Shown in pieces: positions 18,380-26,984 of a DNA stretch of 64,000 nt; position 1 is the first letter of the stretch, and each line of letters opens with the position of its first letter. The notes below the pieces were generated by a model, which saw only the letters and a program-made list of their open reading frames with translations, searched no databases and had not been told where the DNA came from. The position numbers and the translations under genes are program-made. Source of the DNA: Plantibacter sp. PA-3-X8 (GTDB lineage: Bacteria; Actinomycetota; Actinomycetes; Actinomycetales; Microbacteriaceae); assembly GCF_003856975.1 (NCBI RefSeq), contig NZ_CP033107.1, forward strand, positions 558,001 to 622,000, read 5' to 3'.

Positions 18380-19435
18380 TCAGGGTGCCCTGGGTGGGAC
18401 CGACAGGCCCGCGGCGAGTTCCGCGAAGACGGCCTCGGCATCGGCCCGATTCCGAGTCAGCGGTGACGCCTGCCCTGCCCAGAAGCCCTGGAGGTCTGCG
18501 ACGCCCCGTTCGGAGGCGACGGTGCGGAACCGCCCGGTCAGCCAGTTCTGGACCGGGAACGGGGCGACGACCCCCGACGCCTCGATCTGGCGCAGCACCC
18601 GGTTCGGGACACCCCGGCCGAGCCTGCCGCTCATCGCGCGCGTGAGGACGGTGCCGTCGGCGGGCGTCGAGACGATGGCCGCCCGATGCTCGGCCGTCGC
18701 AGCGGAGACGCTCGTGCGGAGGAAGGCGGTCCCGACCTGCACGCCGGCCGCGCCGAGCACCCGGGCAGCGGCGACACCACGTCGGTCGGCGATACCGCCG
18801 GCGGCGATCACCGGGACGTCCAAGGCGTCGACGAGTTGCGGGATCAAGGCGACCAGACCGACGAGGGAGTCCTCGGCCGCTCGCAGGAACGAGACGCGGT
18901 GGCCGCCGGCCTCCATGCCCGTGCCGACGACGACGTCCACGCCGCCCTCCTGCAGGGCGAGCCCCTCGGCAACCGTGGTCGCCGTCCCGACCACGACGAT
19001 GCCCCGCTCGTGCGCCGCGTCGACCACCGGCCGCGGCGGAACCCCGAAGACGAAGCTGACCACGGCGGGCCGCGCGTCCAGGACGGCCTCGATCTGCTCG
19101 TCGAACGGCGGCACGTACCGGGCCGGGCGATCGGGCAGCTCGAGCGACAACTCGTCGAACACGGGTCGGAGCGCCTCGACCGCGGCTGCGAAGGACGCCT
19201 CGGAGTCGTCGGGCGACAGCTCGTCTCCACGCGGCAGCCACAGGTTCAGCGCGAAGGGCGCCGCGGTCCGCTCGCGGAGCGCCGTGACCGTCCGCTCGAT
19301 GCGCTCGGCGTCGTAGCCGTACAGACCGAAGGAACCGAGGCCGCCCAGCTCACTCACCGTCGCGGTGAGTTCGACGGAGGACAGGCCTCCGAAGGGGCCG
19401 AGCACGATCGGGACGTCGACAGGAAGGGCACGCAC
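18380..19435 (-). CDS. nitronate monooxygenase-type flavoprotein
   Basis: 351 residues, TIM barrel of the 2-nitropropane dioxygenase family. Typical blocks are VPIVLGPFGGLSS at the start, VSFVFGVPP, VGTGMEAGGHR (FMN phosphate area) and VPVIAAGGIADRRGVAAARVLGAAGVQVGTAF, which is the FMN-binding strand-loop. The AGGHR and AAGGI elements are diagnostic. It oxidises alkyl nitronates using FMN and O2. The physiological substrate in most bacteria is unknown. It stands alone between unrelated genes and is divergent from the amidase gene. Confidence 0.88.
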   Translation of the reverse strand: MRALPVDVPIVLGPFGGLSSVELTATVSELGGLGSFGLYGYDAERIERTVTALRERTAAPFALNLWLPRGDELSPDDSEASFAAAVEALRPVFDELSLELPDRPARYVPPFDEQIEAVLDARPAVVSFVFGVPPRPVVDAAHERGIVVVGTATTVAEGLALQEGGVDVVVGTGMEAGGHRVSFLRAAEDSLVGLVALIPQLVDALDVPVIAAGGIADRRGVAAARVLGAAGVQVGTAFLRTSVSAATAEHRAAIVSTPADGTVLTRAMSGRLGRGVPNRVLRQIEASGVVAPFPVQNWLTGRFRTVASERGVADLQGFWAGQASPLTRNRADAEAVFAELAAGLSVPPRAP

Positions 19436-19494
19436 GCCACCAGTATGTCCCGCCCCTCTTGCGGGCGAAACCGGATCGAAACATGATGGACATC

Positions 19495-19517
19495 AAACAA
19501 CTCACTTTGAGCTGTTT
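19495..19517. promoter_or_regulatory. palindrome upstream of the amidase gene, candidate operator
   Basis: AAACAACTCA (19495-19504) and TGAGCTGTTT (19508-19517) form a 10-bp inverted repeat with one mismatch around CTT. It lies 43 nt ahead of the amidase start in the divergent gap with the nitronate monooxygenase gene. The GntR-family gene two genes downstream is the obvious candidate regulator. Confidence 0.55.
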
Positions 19518-19559
19518 ACTGAGTGCATCGACGCACGCCCACAGAGGAGCTCCACCGCC

Positions 19560-20339
19560 ATGACCCTGACCATCGCCGGACTGCAGCACCACGGCGTCCC
19601 CGGAGACGTCGAGGCGAACCTCGCGCTCGTCGCCGACGCCGCCCGACAGGCATCGGATCGCGGCGCGGATCTGCTCGTCACCCCCGAGATGTTCGTCACC
19701 GGCTACAACCTCGGAGACCGCCTCGCCCCGCTCGCCACGCCGGAGCTGGTCGACCGGGTCGCCGCCATCGCCGGCGAGACCGGGATCGCGATCCTCGCCG
19801 GCCTCCCCGAACCGCTCCCCGGTGGAGCCGTCGCGAACGCCGTCGTCCTCGTCGGTCCTGACGGGACGGAGCTACTCCGCTACCGCAAGACGCACCTGTT
19901 CGGCGAGCTCGACCGACAGCTCTTCGTAGCCGGTGACACCCTCGCACCGACCGTGGACCTGGGTGGCGTCCGCGTCGCCGTCCTCATCTGTTACGACGTC
20001 GAGTTCCCCGAGACCGTCCGCGCGGCGGCCCTCGACGGTGCTGACGTCGTGATCGTCCCCACCGCGCAGATGGAGCCGTACGCGCACATCGCCGAGCGGC
20101 TCATCCCGGTGCGCGCCTGGGAGAACCAGGTCCACCTCGTCTACGTCAACCGCGTCGGCTCCGAAGGGGACCTCACCTACGTCGGCCACAGCAGCATCGT
20201 CGGCCCGGACGGCGTGGTCCTCGACGCGCTCGACGCGGACGCCGTCGGTCTCATGATCGCCACGATCGATCCCGAGGCCACCAAGCGCGCCAGGCAGGAG
20301 AACCCCTACCTCGCCGACCGCCGCGCCGAGCTGTATTGA
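19560..20339 (+). CDS. nitrilase-superfamily amidohydrolase
   Basis: 259 residues with the full catalytic set: Glu43 (TPEMF), Lys110 (YRKTHLF) and Cys144 (LICYDVEFPE). This family hydrolyses amide or carbamoyl C-N bonds. The short form without extra domains resembles aliphatic amidases and deaminated-glutathione amidases. The start ATG follows GAGGAG. Next come an APC permease and a GntR regulator in the same direction, suggesting import and hydrolysis of an amide or N-carbamoyl compound. Substrate is not identifiable. Confidence 0.88.
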   Translation: MTLTIAGLQHHGVPGDVEANLALVADAARQASDRGADLLVTPEMFVTGYNLGDRLAPLATPELVDRVAAIAGETGIAILAGLPEPLPGGAVANAVVLVGPDGTELLRYRKTHLFGELDRQLFVAGDTLAPTVDLGGVRVAVLICYDVEFPETVRAAALDGADVVIVPTAQMEPYAHIAERLIPVRAWENQVHLVYVNRVGSEGDLTYVGHSSIVGPDGVVLDALDADAVGLMIATIDPEATKRARQENPYLADRRAELY

Positions 20340-20400
20340 AGGACCCCGTCCCTCCTCCCCTCCCCCTCCGAGTCCCCCGACCCCCCTGGAAAGTGACCTC

Positions 20401-21867
20401 ATGACCGTGAACCCCATCGCCGAGCCGCGTCAGCGCCTCGACGGCCAGCTCGGTACCGGCTCCATCGTCTTCATGGTGATCGCCGCCGCCGCACCACTCA
20501 CCGTGATCGGCGGCAACGTCCCCATCGCGATCGGCACCGGCAACGGCGCCGGAGCCCCGATCGGCTTCGCCCTCGCCGCCGTGATCCTCCTCGTCTTCTC
20601 CGTCGGCTTCGTCACCATGACGCCGTTCGTCCGCGAAGCCGGCGCGTTCTTCTCCTATGTGACGGCCGGACTCGGCTCTCGCCTCGGTCTGGGTTCCGCG
20701 TTCACCGCACTCGTCGCCTACACGGCGATCCAAGTGGGCGTGTACGGCTACATGGGGTGGGCGCTCGACGACCTCGTCACGTACTTCGGCGGCCCGAGCC
20801 TGCCCTGGTGGCTGTACTCCTTCGCGACGATGGCGATCGTGGCGGTGCTCGGCTACCGGCACATCGACCTGAGCGCGAAGGTGCTCGGCATCGCCCTGAC
20901 GCTCGAGATCCTCGTGGTCGTCGTGCTCGACGTCGTCGTCTTCGCGACGGGCGGCGCGGACGGCATCGCGGTCGAGACCTTCGACCCCGCCAACATCTTC
21001 ACCGGTGGAATCGGCGTCGCCGTGCTCTTCGCCCTCACCGGTTTCATCGGATTCGAGGCGACCGCGGTCTTCCGAGACGAGGCGCGCAACCCGGAACGCA
21101 CCATCCCGCGAGCAACGTACCTGGCCGTCGTCATCATCGGTGTGTTCTACGCCATCTCCTGCTGGGCGCTCGTGACGGGCGTCGGCGCGGGGAACGCCGT
21201 CGCGGTCGCCCAGCAGACGCTCGCCGGCGAGGGCAACCTCCTGCTCGACACGACGACGACCTACCTCGGCCCGATCATGCGCGATGTCGTCCAGGTGCTG
21301 CTCATCACGAGCCTGTTCGCGTGCGTGCTGTCCTTCCACAACGTCATCGCGCGCTACCAGTTCACACTGGCGCAGAAGTCGGTGCTGCCCGCCCGCCTCG
21401 GCCGGCGCCACCCCGCACACCACTCCCCGTCGACCTCCTCGATCGTGCAGACGGTGACGGCGGCCATCGTCCTCGCAGCACTCGCACTCGCCGGCCTCGA
21501 CCCGCTCGTCGGGGTCTTCGGATCCATGGCCGGGGTGGCGACCGTCGGGATGGTGCTGCTCATGCTGACGACCTCGATCGCCGTCCTCGTGTTCTTCGCG
21601 CGGCGACCCGAGCTGGTCGCCGGCCGCACCTGGGGTGCGCGGGTGTTCCCGATCCTCGCGGTGGTCGGACTCGCGTTCGCGCTGTGGCTCGTGCTGTCGA
21701 ACTTCACGCTCGTCACCGGCGGAAGCGTCACCGTGAGTGTCGTGCTCGCCCTCATCCCCGTGGTCGCCATGCTGATCGGTATCGTGTTGGGGAAGCGGTT
21801 CCCCCTGGACGCCGAGCCGGACGGCGCGGTGAGCGAGGCGACCGCCGACCAACCGACCGCCGGCTGA
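20401..21867 (+). CDS. APC-superfamily amino acid/polyamine permease
   Basis: 488 residues with twelve expected membrane segments. The APC family is indicated by IVFMVIAAAAPLTVIGGNVP in the first helix, PFVREAGAFFSYV, and ALTGFIGFEATAVFRDEARNPERTIP around helix 6 (the substrate-binding break). It acts as a proton-coupled uptake system for an amino acid or amine. It lies 61 nt after the amidase gene with a pyrimidine-rich gap, and 41 nt ahead of the GntR gene, so the three look like one unit. Confidence 0.9.
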   Translation: MTVNPIAEPRQRLDGQLGTGSIVFMVIAAAAPLTVIGGNVPIAIGTGNGAGAPIGFALAAVILLVFSVGFVTMTPFVREAGAFFSYVTAGLGSRLGLGSAFTALVAYTAIQVGVYGYMGWALDDLVTYFGGPSLPWWLYSFATMAIVAVLGYRHIDLSAKVLGIALTLEILVVVVLDVVVFATGGADGIAVETFDPANIFTGGIGVAVLFALTGFIGFEATAVFRDEARNPERTIPRATYLAVVIIGVFYAISCWALVTGVGAGNAVAVAQQTLAGEGNLLLDTTTTYLGPIMRDVVQVLLITSLFACVLSFHNVIARYQFTLAQKSVLPARLGRRHPAHHSPSTSSIVQTVTAAIVLAALALAGLDPLVGVFGSMAGVATVGMVLLMLTTSIAVLVFFARRPELVAGRTWGARVFPILAVVGLAFALWLVLSNFTLVTGGSVTVSVVLALIPVVAMLIGIVLGKRFPLDAEPDGAVSEATADQPTAG

Positions 21868-21908
21868 ACCAGGGTCGCGGAGTCGATCAGCGACGAGACG
21901 AGGGTGCC

Positions 21909-22649
21909 ATGGATCTGGGTTCGCCCTCACTCGGAGCGATCCGACGCACGACCGCCGTCGACACCGTCCGCGCGCGGATCTCGCTGGCGCTGGAGCTCGG
22001 GATGCTGGTGCCCGGCCAACGGCTCCCGGCACCCGAGGAAGCGGCTCGAGCGTTCGGGGTCAGCGAGATGTCGGTGCGTCGCGCGTATCGGGCGTTGAGC
22101 GACGAGGGCGTCGTGGTCCGGCGGCAGGGCAACACGGGTGGCACGTTCATCGCGGATGCGCCCGCGGTGGGCACCGTGCCCGAGATCGCCGCTTACCGCG
22201 AGGACGCCGTCCACGTGCACGCGCTCATCGACCAGCGCGCGACGCTCGAAGCCGGGCTGGCGGCGCGGGCCGCCGCTGCACCGGAGGCGGCCTCCCTGCA
22301 TCGACTCGACGACCTCGTGGCGACCATGCGGACCGAGCCGGACTGGAGCCGGTTCCGCGAGGCCGACGCGGCGTTCCACGCCGAGCTGGCGGTGTCGGCG
22401 GGCGTGCCGGGCGCGGCCGACCTCCATGACCGCGTGTCCCGCGAGCTGTACTCCTACTTCATCCCCTACCGGATCGAGTACCTGCGCGCGTCGAACGAGG
22501 AGCATGCTCTGCTCGTCGACGCCCTCCGCATCGGCGATGCGGCAGCAGCGAGTCGCCTGGCGTTCGACCACGTCGCGGAGCTCCACCGCTCGATGTACGT
22601 CGGCCTCGCGGGCCCCGGATCCACCGAGAGTGCGCAATCCGCTCCCTGA
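21909..22649 (+). CDS. GntR-family regulator (FadR/FCD subfamily)
   Basis: 246 residues. N-terminal GntR winged helix (about 12-80) contains LVPGQRLPAPEEAARAFGVS and the wing GNTGGTFIADAP. The C-terminal FCD helical domain (about 95-235) has the Asp/His ligand positions in FREADAAFHAEL and LVDALRIGDAAAA. Such regulators bind small carboxylates. It probably controls the amidase-permease unit, possibly through the palindrome at 19495-19517. Oddity: its last residues TESAQSAP and its stop come from a dispersed palindromic element (see 22622-22684). Confidence 0.88.
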   Translation: MDLGSPSLGAIRRTTAVDTVRARISLALELGMLVPGQRLPAPEEAARAFGVSEMSVRRAYRALSDEGVVVRRQGNTGGTFIADAPAVGTVPEIAAYREDAVHVHALIDQRATLEAGLAARAAAAPEAASLHRLDDLVATMRTEPDWSRFREADAAFHAELAVSAGVPGAADLHDRVSRELYSYFIPYRIEYLRASNEEHALLVDALRIGDAAAASRLAFDHVAELHRSMYVGLAGPGSTESAQSAP

Positions 22650-22684
22650 ACGACTCGGCAACGACCGAACGCGCACTCTCGGTG
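22622..22684. repeat. dispersed palindromic element, copy 1
   Basis: Perfect 14-bp inverted repeat CACCGAGAGTGCGC (22622-22635) and GCGCACTCTCGGTG (22671-22684) with a 35-nt loop. The left arm and adjoining bases encode the last residues and stop of the GntR gene. Related copies lie at 23659, 42750 and 48110. It may also act as a bidirectional terminator. Confidence 0.8.
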
Positions 22685-22739
22685 AGCACTCTGTGGAGAG
22701 CGACAGCGAGCGTCAGCTCGCGATCGGCACGATGGGTCG

Positions 22740-23684
22740 ATGTCCCGCCATCGCTCGCTCCCGCCACGGCTCCGCGGCACGGCGTTCGCGGTCGGGGACC
22801 GCGCGCTGCACGGCGAGACGAACGGGAGACTGCGCGGCAGTGATCTCGAGGCACCGTTCTGGGGTGTGCGCTCGGTCGACGTCGACCTGGGTGACGTCTT
22901 CGGGCGCTGCGCGGCGTTCTCCCCTCGGCTCCGACCGGGGTGGGTCTTCAGCCATCTCACTGCGGCGGCGCTCCTCGGCGCCCCGCTTCCGAACTCCTGC
23001 AAGCAGGCCACGGACCTCCACATCGGCGCGCTTCACGGAGTGCAACCCGCGCGTGGCCGAGGCGTCGTCGGTCACCGGCTTGCCGAGGCGACCCGCACGA
23101 CACAGGTCCGAGGCTTCACCCTCACCGCCCCGGCGGACACGTTCGCGCTCCTGGCGACGATGCTCGAGCTGCCCGACCTCGTCGCTGTCGGCGACTTCCT
23201 CGTATCGGGGTCGCGATCTCGAGGCGGCTCGCGCGTCGACATACACACGACGATCGACGAACTCACTGCTGCTGTAACCGCTTACGGCTCTCGTCGGTCG
23301 GCTCGGCTTCTCCGCGCTGCCCTGCCACTCGTCCGTATCGGCGTCGACTCCCGTCCCGAGACACACTTACGACTCGCGCTCATCGACGCGGGCATCCCCG
23401 AGCCGAGCGTCAATCCACCCGTGCAGGTGGACGGGGGCACCGCGGTGCTCCATCCGGATCTCGCCGAACCTCGCCTCCGCATCGCGTATGAATACGAAGG
23501 CGACCTGCACCGCACCGACCAGCAGCGATTTCGCACCGACATCGTTCGCAGGGAGCGGTTCGAGGCAGCAGGGTGGCGGGTCGTCCGCGTCACTGCGCAC
23601 GACCTCTTCGTCGACCGCGCATCATTCATCGCTCGGGTCCGGCGACTTCGGAGGCTCGTCGAAAGTGCTCATTCCGCTCGCTGA
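22740..23684 (+). CDS. AbiEi-like/DUF559 endonuclease-fold protein
   Basis: 314 residues. The C-terminal part has a PD-(D/E)xK-type core: HPDLAEPRLRIAYEYEGDLH, then a QRFRTDIVRRERFEAAGW helix and a RVVRVTAHDLF strand, as in Vsr/DUF559 proteins. The middle section (SHLTAAALLGAPLP, GFTLTAPADTFALLAT) resembles the AbiEi-type family found widely and in many copies in Microbacteriaceae. Whether it cleaves DNA or serves as a TA-like antitoxin is unknown. No toxin gene is adjacent. The C-terminus VESAHSAR and stop derive from copy 2 of the palindromic element. Confidence 0.75.
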   Translation: MSRHRSLPPRLRGTAFAVGDRALHGETNGRLRGSDLEAPFWGVRSVDVDLGDVFGRCAAFSPRLRPGWVFSHLTAAALLGAPLPNSCKQATDLHIGALHGVQPARGRGVVGHRLAEATRTTQVRGFTLTAPADTFALLATMLELPDLVAVGDFLVSGSRSRGGSRVDIHTTIDELTAAVTAYGSRRSARLLRAALPLVRIGVDSRPETHLRLALIDAGIPEPSVNPPVQVDGGTAVLHPDLAEPRLRIAYEYEGDLHRTDQQRFRTDIVRRERFEAAGWRVVRVTAHDLFVDRASFIARVRRLRRLVESAHSAR

Positions 23685-23718
23685 TGCCGCCCGAGAGCGC
23701 AGAACGAGCACTCTCGGC
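23659..23718. repeat. dispersed palindromic element, copy 2
   Basis: The left arm TCGAAAGTGCTCATTCCGCT spans 23659-23678. The right arm AGAACGAGCACTCTCGGC covers 23701-23718. GAAAGTGCTC pairs imperfectly with GAGCACTCTC. The left arm supplies the last eight codons and stop of the upstream gene. The right arm matches copy 3 (42750-42810) in 16 of its 18 bases. Confidence 0.7.
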
Positions 23719-23808
23719 GAGGCGTCACGGCTGGGGCCGGAAATCCGACATGCGCCGTACTAAGGCATAGTGGGGACGGGTTCACCCCCGCCGCGAAGGA
23801 GTGAGAGC

Positions 23809-25449
23809 ATGATCGACAAGGCCTCGATACAGGACTTCCCGCCGATGACGGCATCGCTGCTGGCGGACAATTCCGGCGTGTTCCGCGTCGGCACCGCCGA
23901 GCAGTACCTGACCGCCACCGACGAGGGAACGGCCCGCCGCCAGCTCGTCGAACTGATGCAGGCGGAGGCCCGGAAGGCGGGTCGACCGATCCGCGTGACG
24001 GTGACCGACCCGACGAGCGTCACCGTGCTCCTCATCGGTGTCGACGGCGAACTGCAGGAGGAACCGCAGTCCACAGCGCCCGCGCGCACCGTGCAACGGT
24101 CCACGCCACCGCCCGCAACGGCACAACGTGTGCCGCTCATCCAGGCGCCGCCGCCCACGCCCGCGCAGCCGGCACCCGCGCGCCCGGCCCCGGCTCAGCC
24201 GCCGACACCGCCCCGTGCCTCGCCCGTCCAGCCGTCGACACCTGCGCCGGTTCCGGCGCAGCCTACGCCGCCGGTCTCCGCCAACCCACAGGCGACCACG
24301 ACGCCGCAGCCCGTCCCGCCGCAGCGCCCGACCGTGCAGCAGCCCGCGTTCGGCACACCGCCGTTCCAGCCGGTCTCGAACCAGCCGAACGCGCAGCAGC
24401 CGGTGCCGGCGCAGCGGGCGGTCCCGGTCCAGCAGTCGGTGCAGGCACCGCCGGTCGCGCCCGCGCAGCAGCAGCAGCCCCCGGTCCCACAGCAGCAGCA
24501 GCAGCAGGCTCCGGGCCAGCCGGCCGCCACGGCTCGACGAGACCTGCGCGATGCACCCTCGTTCCTCGCGCCGCCCACGATCGGCCCGGCGCAGCACGGG
24601 CTCGCCGGCCTGCTCAACAAGCTCGGCTTCTCGGTGCCGCCGTCCGCGAGCGAGCGCGCCGAGCGTGACGACGTCCACGCCGTGTCACGCCACTTCCCGA
24701 GGCGTCGCACCATCTCCGTCGCGAACCAGAAGGGCGGCGCCAACAAGACGCCGACCGTCGTCAACCTGTCGTCCGTCTTCGCCCGGTACGGCGGTGGCGG
24801 CGTCGCGGCCTGGGACAACAACGAGACCATGGGCACGCTCGGCTGGCGGACCGAGCAGGGCGGCCATGATTCGACCGTCCTCGACCTCCTCGCCGCGGCG
24901 AGTGACCTCCTCTCCCCCGGCGCCGAGCGAGCCGACCTGTCGCGGTTCGTCCACCACCAGCCCGGCGACAAGTACGAGGTGCTGCGATCCGCGGCCGATG
25001 GCGAGCATGTGGTGACCGCCGACGAGGTCGACCTCGTCCATCGCGTCCTCGCGAAGTACTACCGCCTGATCGTCATGGACTCGGGCAACTCTGCCGGTGC
25101 CCCCAACTGGCGGCGCATGGTGGAGCTGACCGACCAGCTCGTCATCCCGACCACGACCGTCGAGGACAAGAAGGAGGGCGCGCGGCTCACCCTCACCGCC
25201 GTCAGCCGCGTGAGCGAGCGCGGTGCTGAACTCGCGCGGAACGCCGTCGTCATCGTCTCCGAGGCCGAGGCCAAGGACACGTCGATCGCCAACGCGTACG
25301 CCGAGGACTTCCGCCCCTACGTGCGCGATGTGGTCGTCGTCCCCTTCGATCCCGCGTTGAAGAACGGCGTCATCCGTCACGACGCCCTGCGGTCGAGCAC
25401 GCAGCGGGCGTGGCTCGCAGCGGCAGCCGCGGTGTCGCGCGGACTCTGA
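23809..25449 (+). CDS. ParA/MinD-like ATPase with long Pro/Gln-rich region
   Basis: 546 residues. About 1-88 form a small N-terminal domain. Residues about 90-245 are Pro/Ala/Gln repeats (PAPARPAPAQPPTPP). The C-terminal half is a ParA/MinD ATPase whose Walker A reads KGGANKTPTV (about 307) instead of KGGVGKTT, with IVMDSGNSAGAPNW as the later motif. This GG-x-NKTP variant is typical of an actinobacterial ParA-like group related to ESX-associated EspI/SCO5717 proteins. There is no parB nearby, so chromosome partitioning is unlikely. ATG has AGGAG eight bases upstream. Role is probably membrane or secretion related, inferred from family. Confidence 0.82.
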   Translation: MIDKASIQDFPPMTASLLADNSGVFRVGTAEQYLTATDEGTARRQLVELMQAEARKAGRPIRVTVTDPTSVTVLLIGVDGELQEEPQSTAPARTVQRSTPPPATAQRVPLIQAPPPTPAQPAPARPAPAQPPTPPRASPVQPSTPAPVPAQPTPPVSANPQATTTPQPVPPQRPTVQQPAFGTPPFQPVSNQPNAQQPVPAQRAVPVQQSVQAPPVAPAQQQQPPVPQQQQQQAPGQPAATARRDLRDAPSFLAPPTIGPAQHGLAGLLNKLGFSVPPSASERAERDDVHAVSRHFPRRRTISVANQKGGANKTPTVVNLSSVFARYGGGGVAAWDNNETMGTLGWRTEQGGHDSTVLDLLAAASDLLSPGAERADLSRFVHHQPGDKYEVLRSAADGEHVVTADEVDLVHRVLAKYYRLIVMDSGNSAGAPNWRRMVELTDQLVIPTTTVEDKKEGARLTLTAVSRVSERGAELARNAVVIVSEAEAKDTSIANAYAEDFRPYVRDVVVVPFDPALKNGVIRHDALRSSTQRAWLAAAAAVSRGL

Positions 25450-25456
25450 CCGGGCC

Positions 25457-26317
25457 ATGACGCAGGGAGCATCGGAGACCGGCATCACGCGGGCGGCCGC
25501 GCTCGGCGACTACCTCAGGGCTCGTCGAGGACTGGTCCGACCGGAGGACGCGGGGTTCGTCCCGGAGGACGGGCGGCGGGTCGCCGGACTCCGACGCACC
25601 GAGGTGGCAGCCCTCGCGGACGTCAGCGCCGACTACTACCTCCGCCTCGAGCAGGGGCGGGATCAGCGCCCGTCCGAGGAGGTGCTGGCGGGCATCGGTC
25701 GGGCCCTTCGACTCGACGAGCACGCCGTGGACTACCTCTTCCGGCTCGCCTACGACGTGGACCTCTTCCCGGCCGAGCGCCGACCGTTGGACGCCGGCAC
25801 GCCCGCACCGGCCGGACGATCCGTCCCGGACACGACACTCCTCGACCACTGGTCCGACACCGGGGCGTACATCACCGACGGCAACCGGGACGTCGTCGCA
25901 TCGAACGCGCTCGCGCGACGCATCGGCGGCGGCCTCCTCGACGTCGGGCAGAACGACGTGCTCGGGTACTTCGACGATCGGGTGCGTTCCATCGCCCCTG
26001 AGTGGGAGGTGAGCGCCCCTGCCGTGGTCGCAGCACTCCGCTACAGCAGCGATCCGAGCAGCCCTCGATTGCAGACGATCGTCGAGGAGCTCACCGCTCG
26101 CAGTCCGTTGTTCGCCCGCCTCTGGGCTCGCCATGACGCCCGTCCCCTCGCCGGCGGTCCACTTCGGGCCTCGATCGACGAGTTCGGGACCGTCGAGCTG
26201 CAGTATCAGCACCTCCTCGTCCCCGACTGGCCCGGTCATCAGTTGACGACGGTCTTCGCAGAGCGCGGCTCCCCAGGGGCCGCGGTGCTCGCCTACCTCG
26301 CCGCCCGGGCCGACTGA
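25457..26317 (+). CDS. XRE-family regulator with MmyB-like ligand-binding domain
   Basis: 286 residues. The N-terminal XRE helix-turn-helix carries the MmyB-family signature GLRRTEVAALADVSADYYLRLEQGR (in part; about 40-64) and DEHAVDYLFRLA. The C-terminal MmyB ligand-binding domain is PAS-like (about 115-280): LLDHWSDTGAYITDGNRDV and ASNALARRIG. Such regulators typically control a nearby oxidoreductase and may bind fatty acids. It lies 7 nt after the ATPase gene. A second full-length relative and two domain-only relatives follow within 2.3 kb. Confidence 0.88.
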   Translation: MTQGASETGITRAAALGDYLRARRGLVRPEDAGFVPEDGRRVAGLRRTEVAALADVSADYYLRLEQGRDQRPSEEVLAGIGRALRLDEHAVDYLFRLAYDVDLFPAERRPLDAGTPAPAGRSVPDTTLLDHWSDTGAYITDGNRDVVASNALARRIGGGLLDVGQNDVLGYFDDRVRSIAPEWEVSAPAVVAALRYSSDPSSPRLQTIVEELTARSPLFARLWARHDARPLAGGPLRASIDEFGTVELQYQHLLVPDWPGHQLTTVFAERGSPGAAVLAYLAARAD

Positions 26318-26414
26318 CCGCCATCCGGAGCGATGACCGGCGCACGCTGACCGAGGTGGGCCGGCGGGCACCAGAGGGGTAGCCGACGGCGGTCGCAGCG
26401 CCTACCGTGGACGC

Positions 26415-26984
26415 ATGATCGCGAACGAGGGCGTGCGTGAGCGCCGGGACCGGATCAGGGACTTCATCGACTCGTGGCGAGAGGTACCCGTGGTCCTCTG
26501 CGACCGCACGCTGGACGTGCTCGAGGCGAATCCGGCGGCGGCACGCTTGACGCCGGCGTTCCACACCGGCGTCAACCTGGCGCGCTTCGCGTTCCTCTCC
26601 CCCGACCGGGTCGTCGGCGATCCGCTGTGGACCCGGATGTCCGAGACCACCGCGGAGCTCCTCAAGAGGTCGGTCGAGGAGCACGATACGGATCGCCCGG
26701 CGGCTCGGATCATCGGCGAACTCTCCGCGAAGTCGCGCGACTTCGCCCAGACCTGGGCCTCGGGCGACGGCCACTCCGGGACGTCGGGCCCAATCGTCTT
26801 CCCCACGCCGGCCGGGGAGGTCCGGATGGTCTACAACGTCTTGAACGCGCCCGGGCCCGAGGGCGACCTGCTGCTGGTCTTCGTCCCGTCGGGAGCATCG
26901 TCCCGGGCGCGGCTGAAGCGGCTGTCCGAGGCGGTCTCGCCGGACGAGCCCTCCACCTCGAGCGATCCGGTGCCCTCCCGCTGA
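26415..26984 (+). CDS. stand-alone MmyB-like ligand-binding domain, no HTH
   Basis: 189 residues. It begins directly with the MmyB-type domain: IDSWREVPVVLCDRTLDVLE, then ANPAAARLTP and NLARFAFLSP, aligning with LLDHWSDTGAYITD...SNALARR of the upstream XRE protein. No DNA-binding helix is encoded and none is found upstream in frame. The last 154 nt overlap antisense with the convergent XRE gene. It could be a sensor that pairs with a separate HTH protein, or a decayed regulator. The intact reading frame argues for function. Confidence 0.72.
   Translation: MIANEGVRERRDRIRDFIDSWREVPVVLCDRTLDVLEANPAAARLTPAFHTGVNLARFAFLSPDRVVGDPLWTRMSETTAELLKRSVEEHDTDRPAARIIGELSAKSRDFAQTWASGDGHSGTSGPIVFPTPAGEVRMVYNVLNAPGPEGDLLLVFVPSGASSRARLKRLSEAVSPDEPSTSSDPVPSR

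Noticed and set aside
23809..25449. Chromosome partition gene parA
   Set aside because: No parB or parS-like sites in the window and a non-standard Walker A motif.
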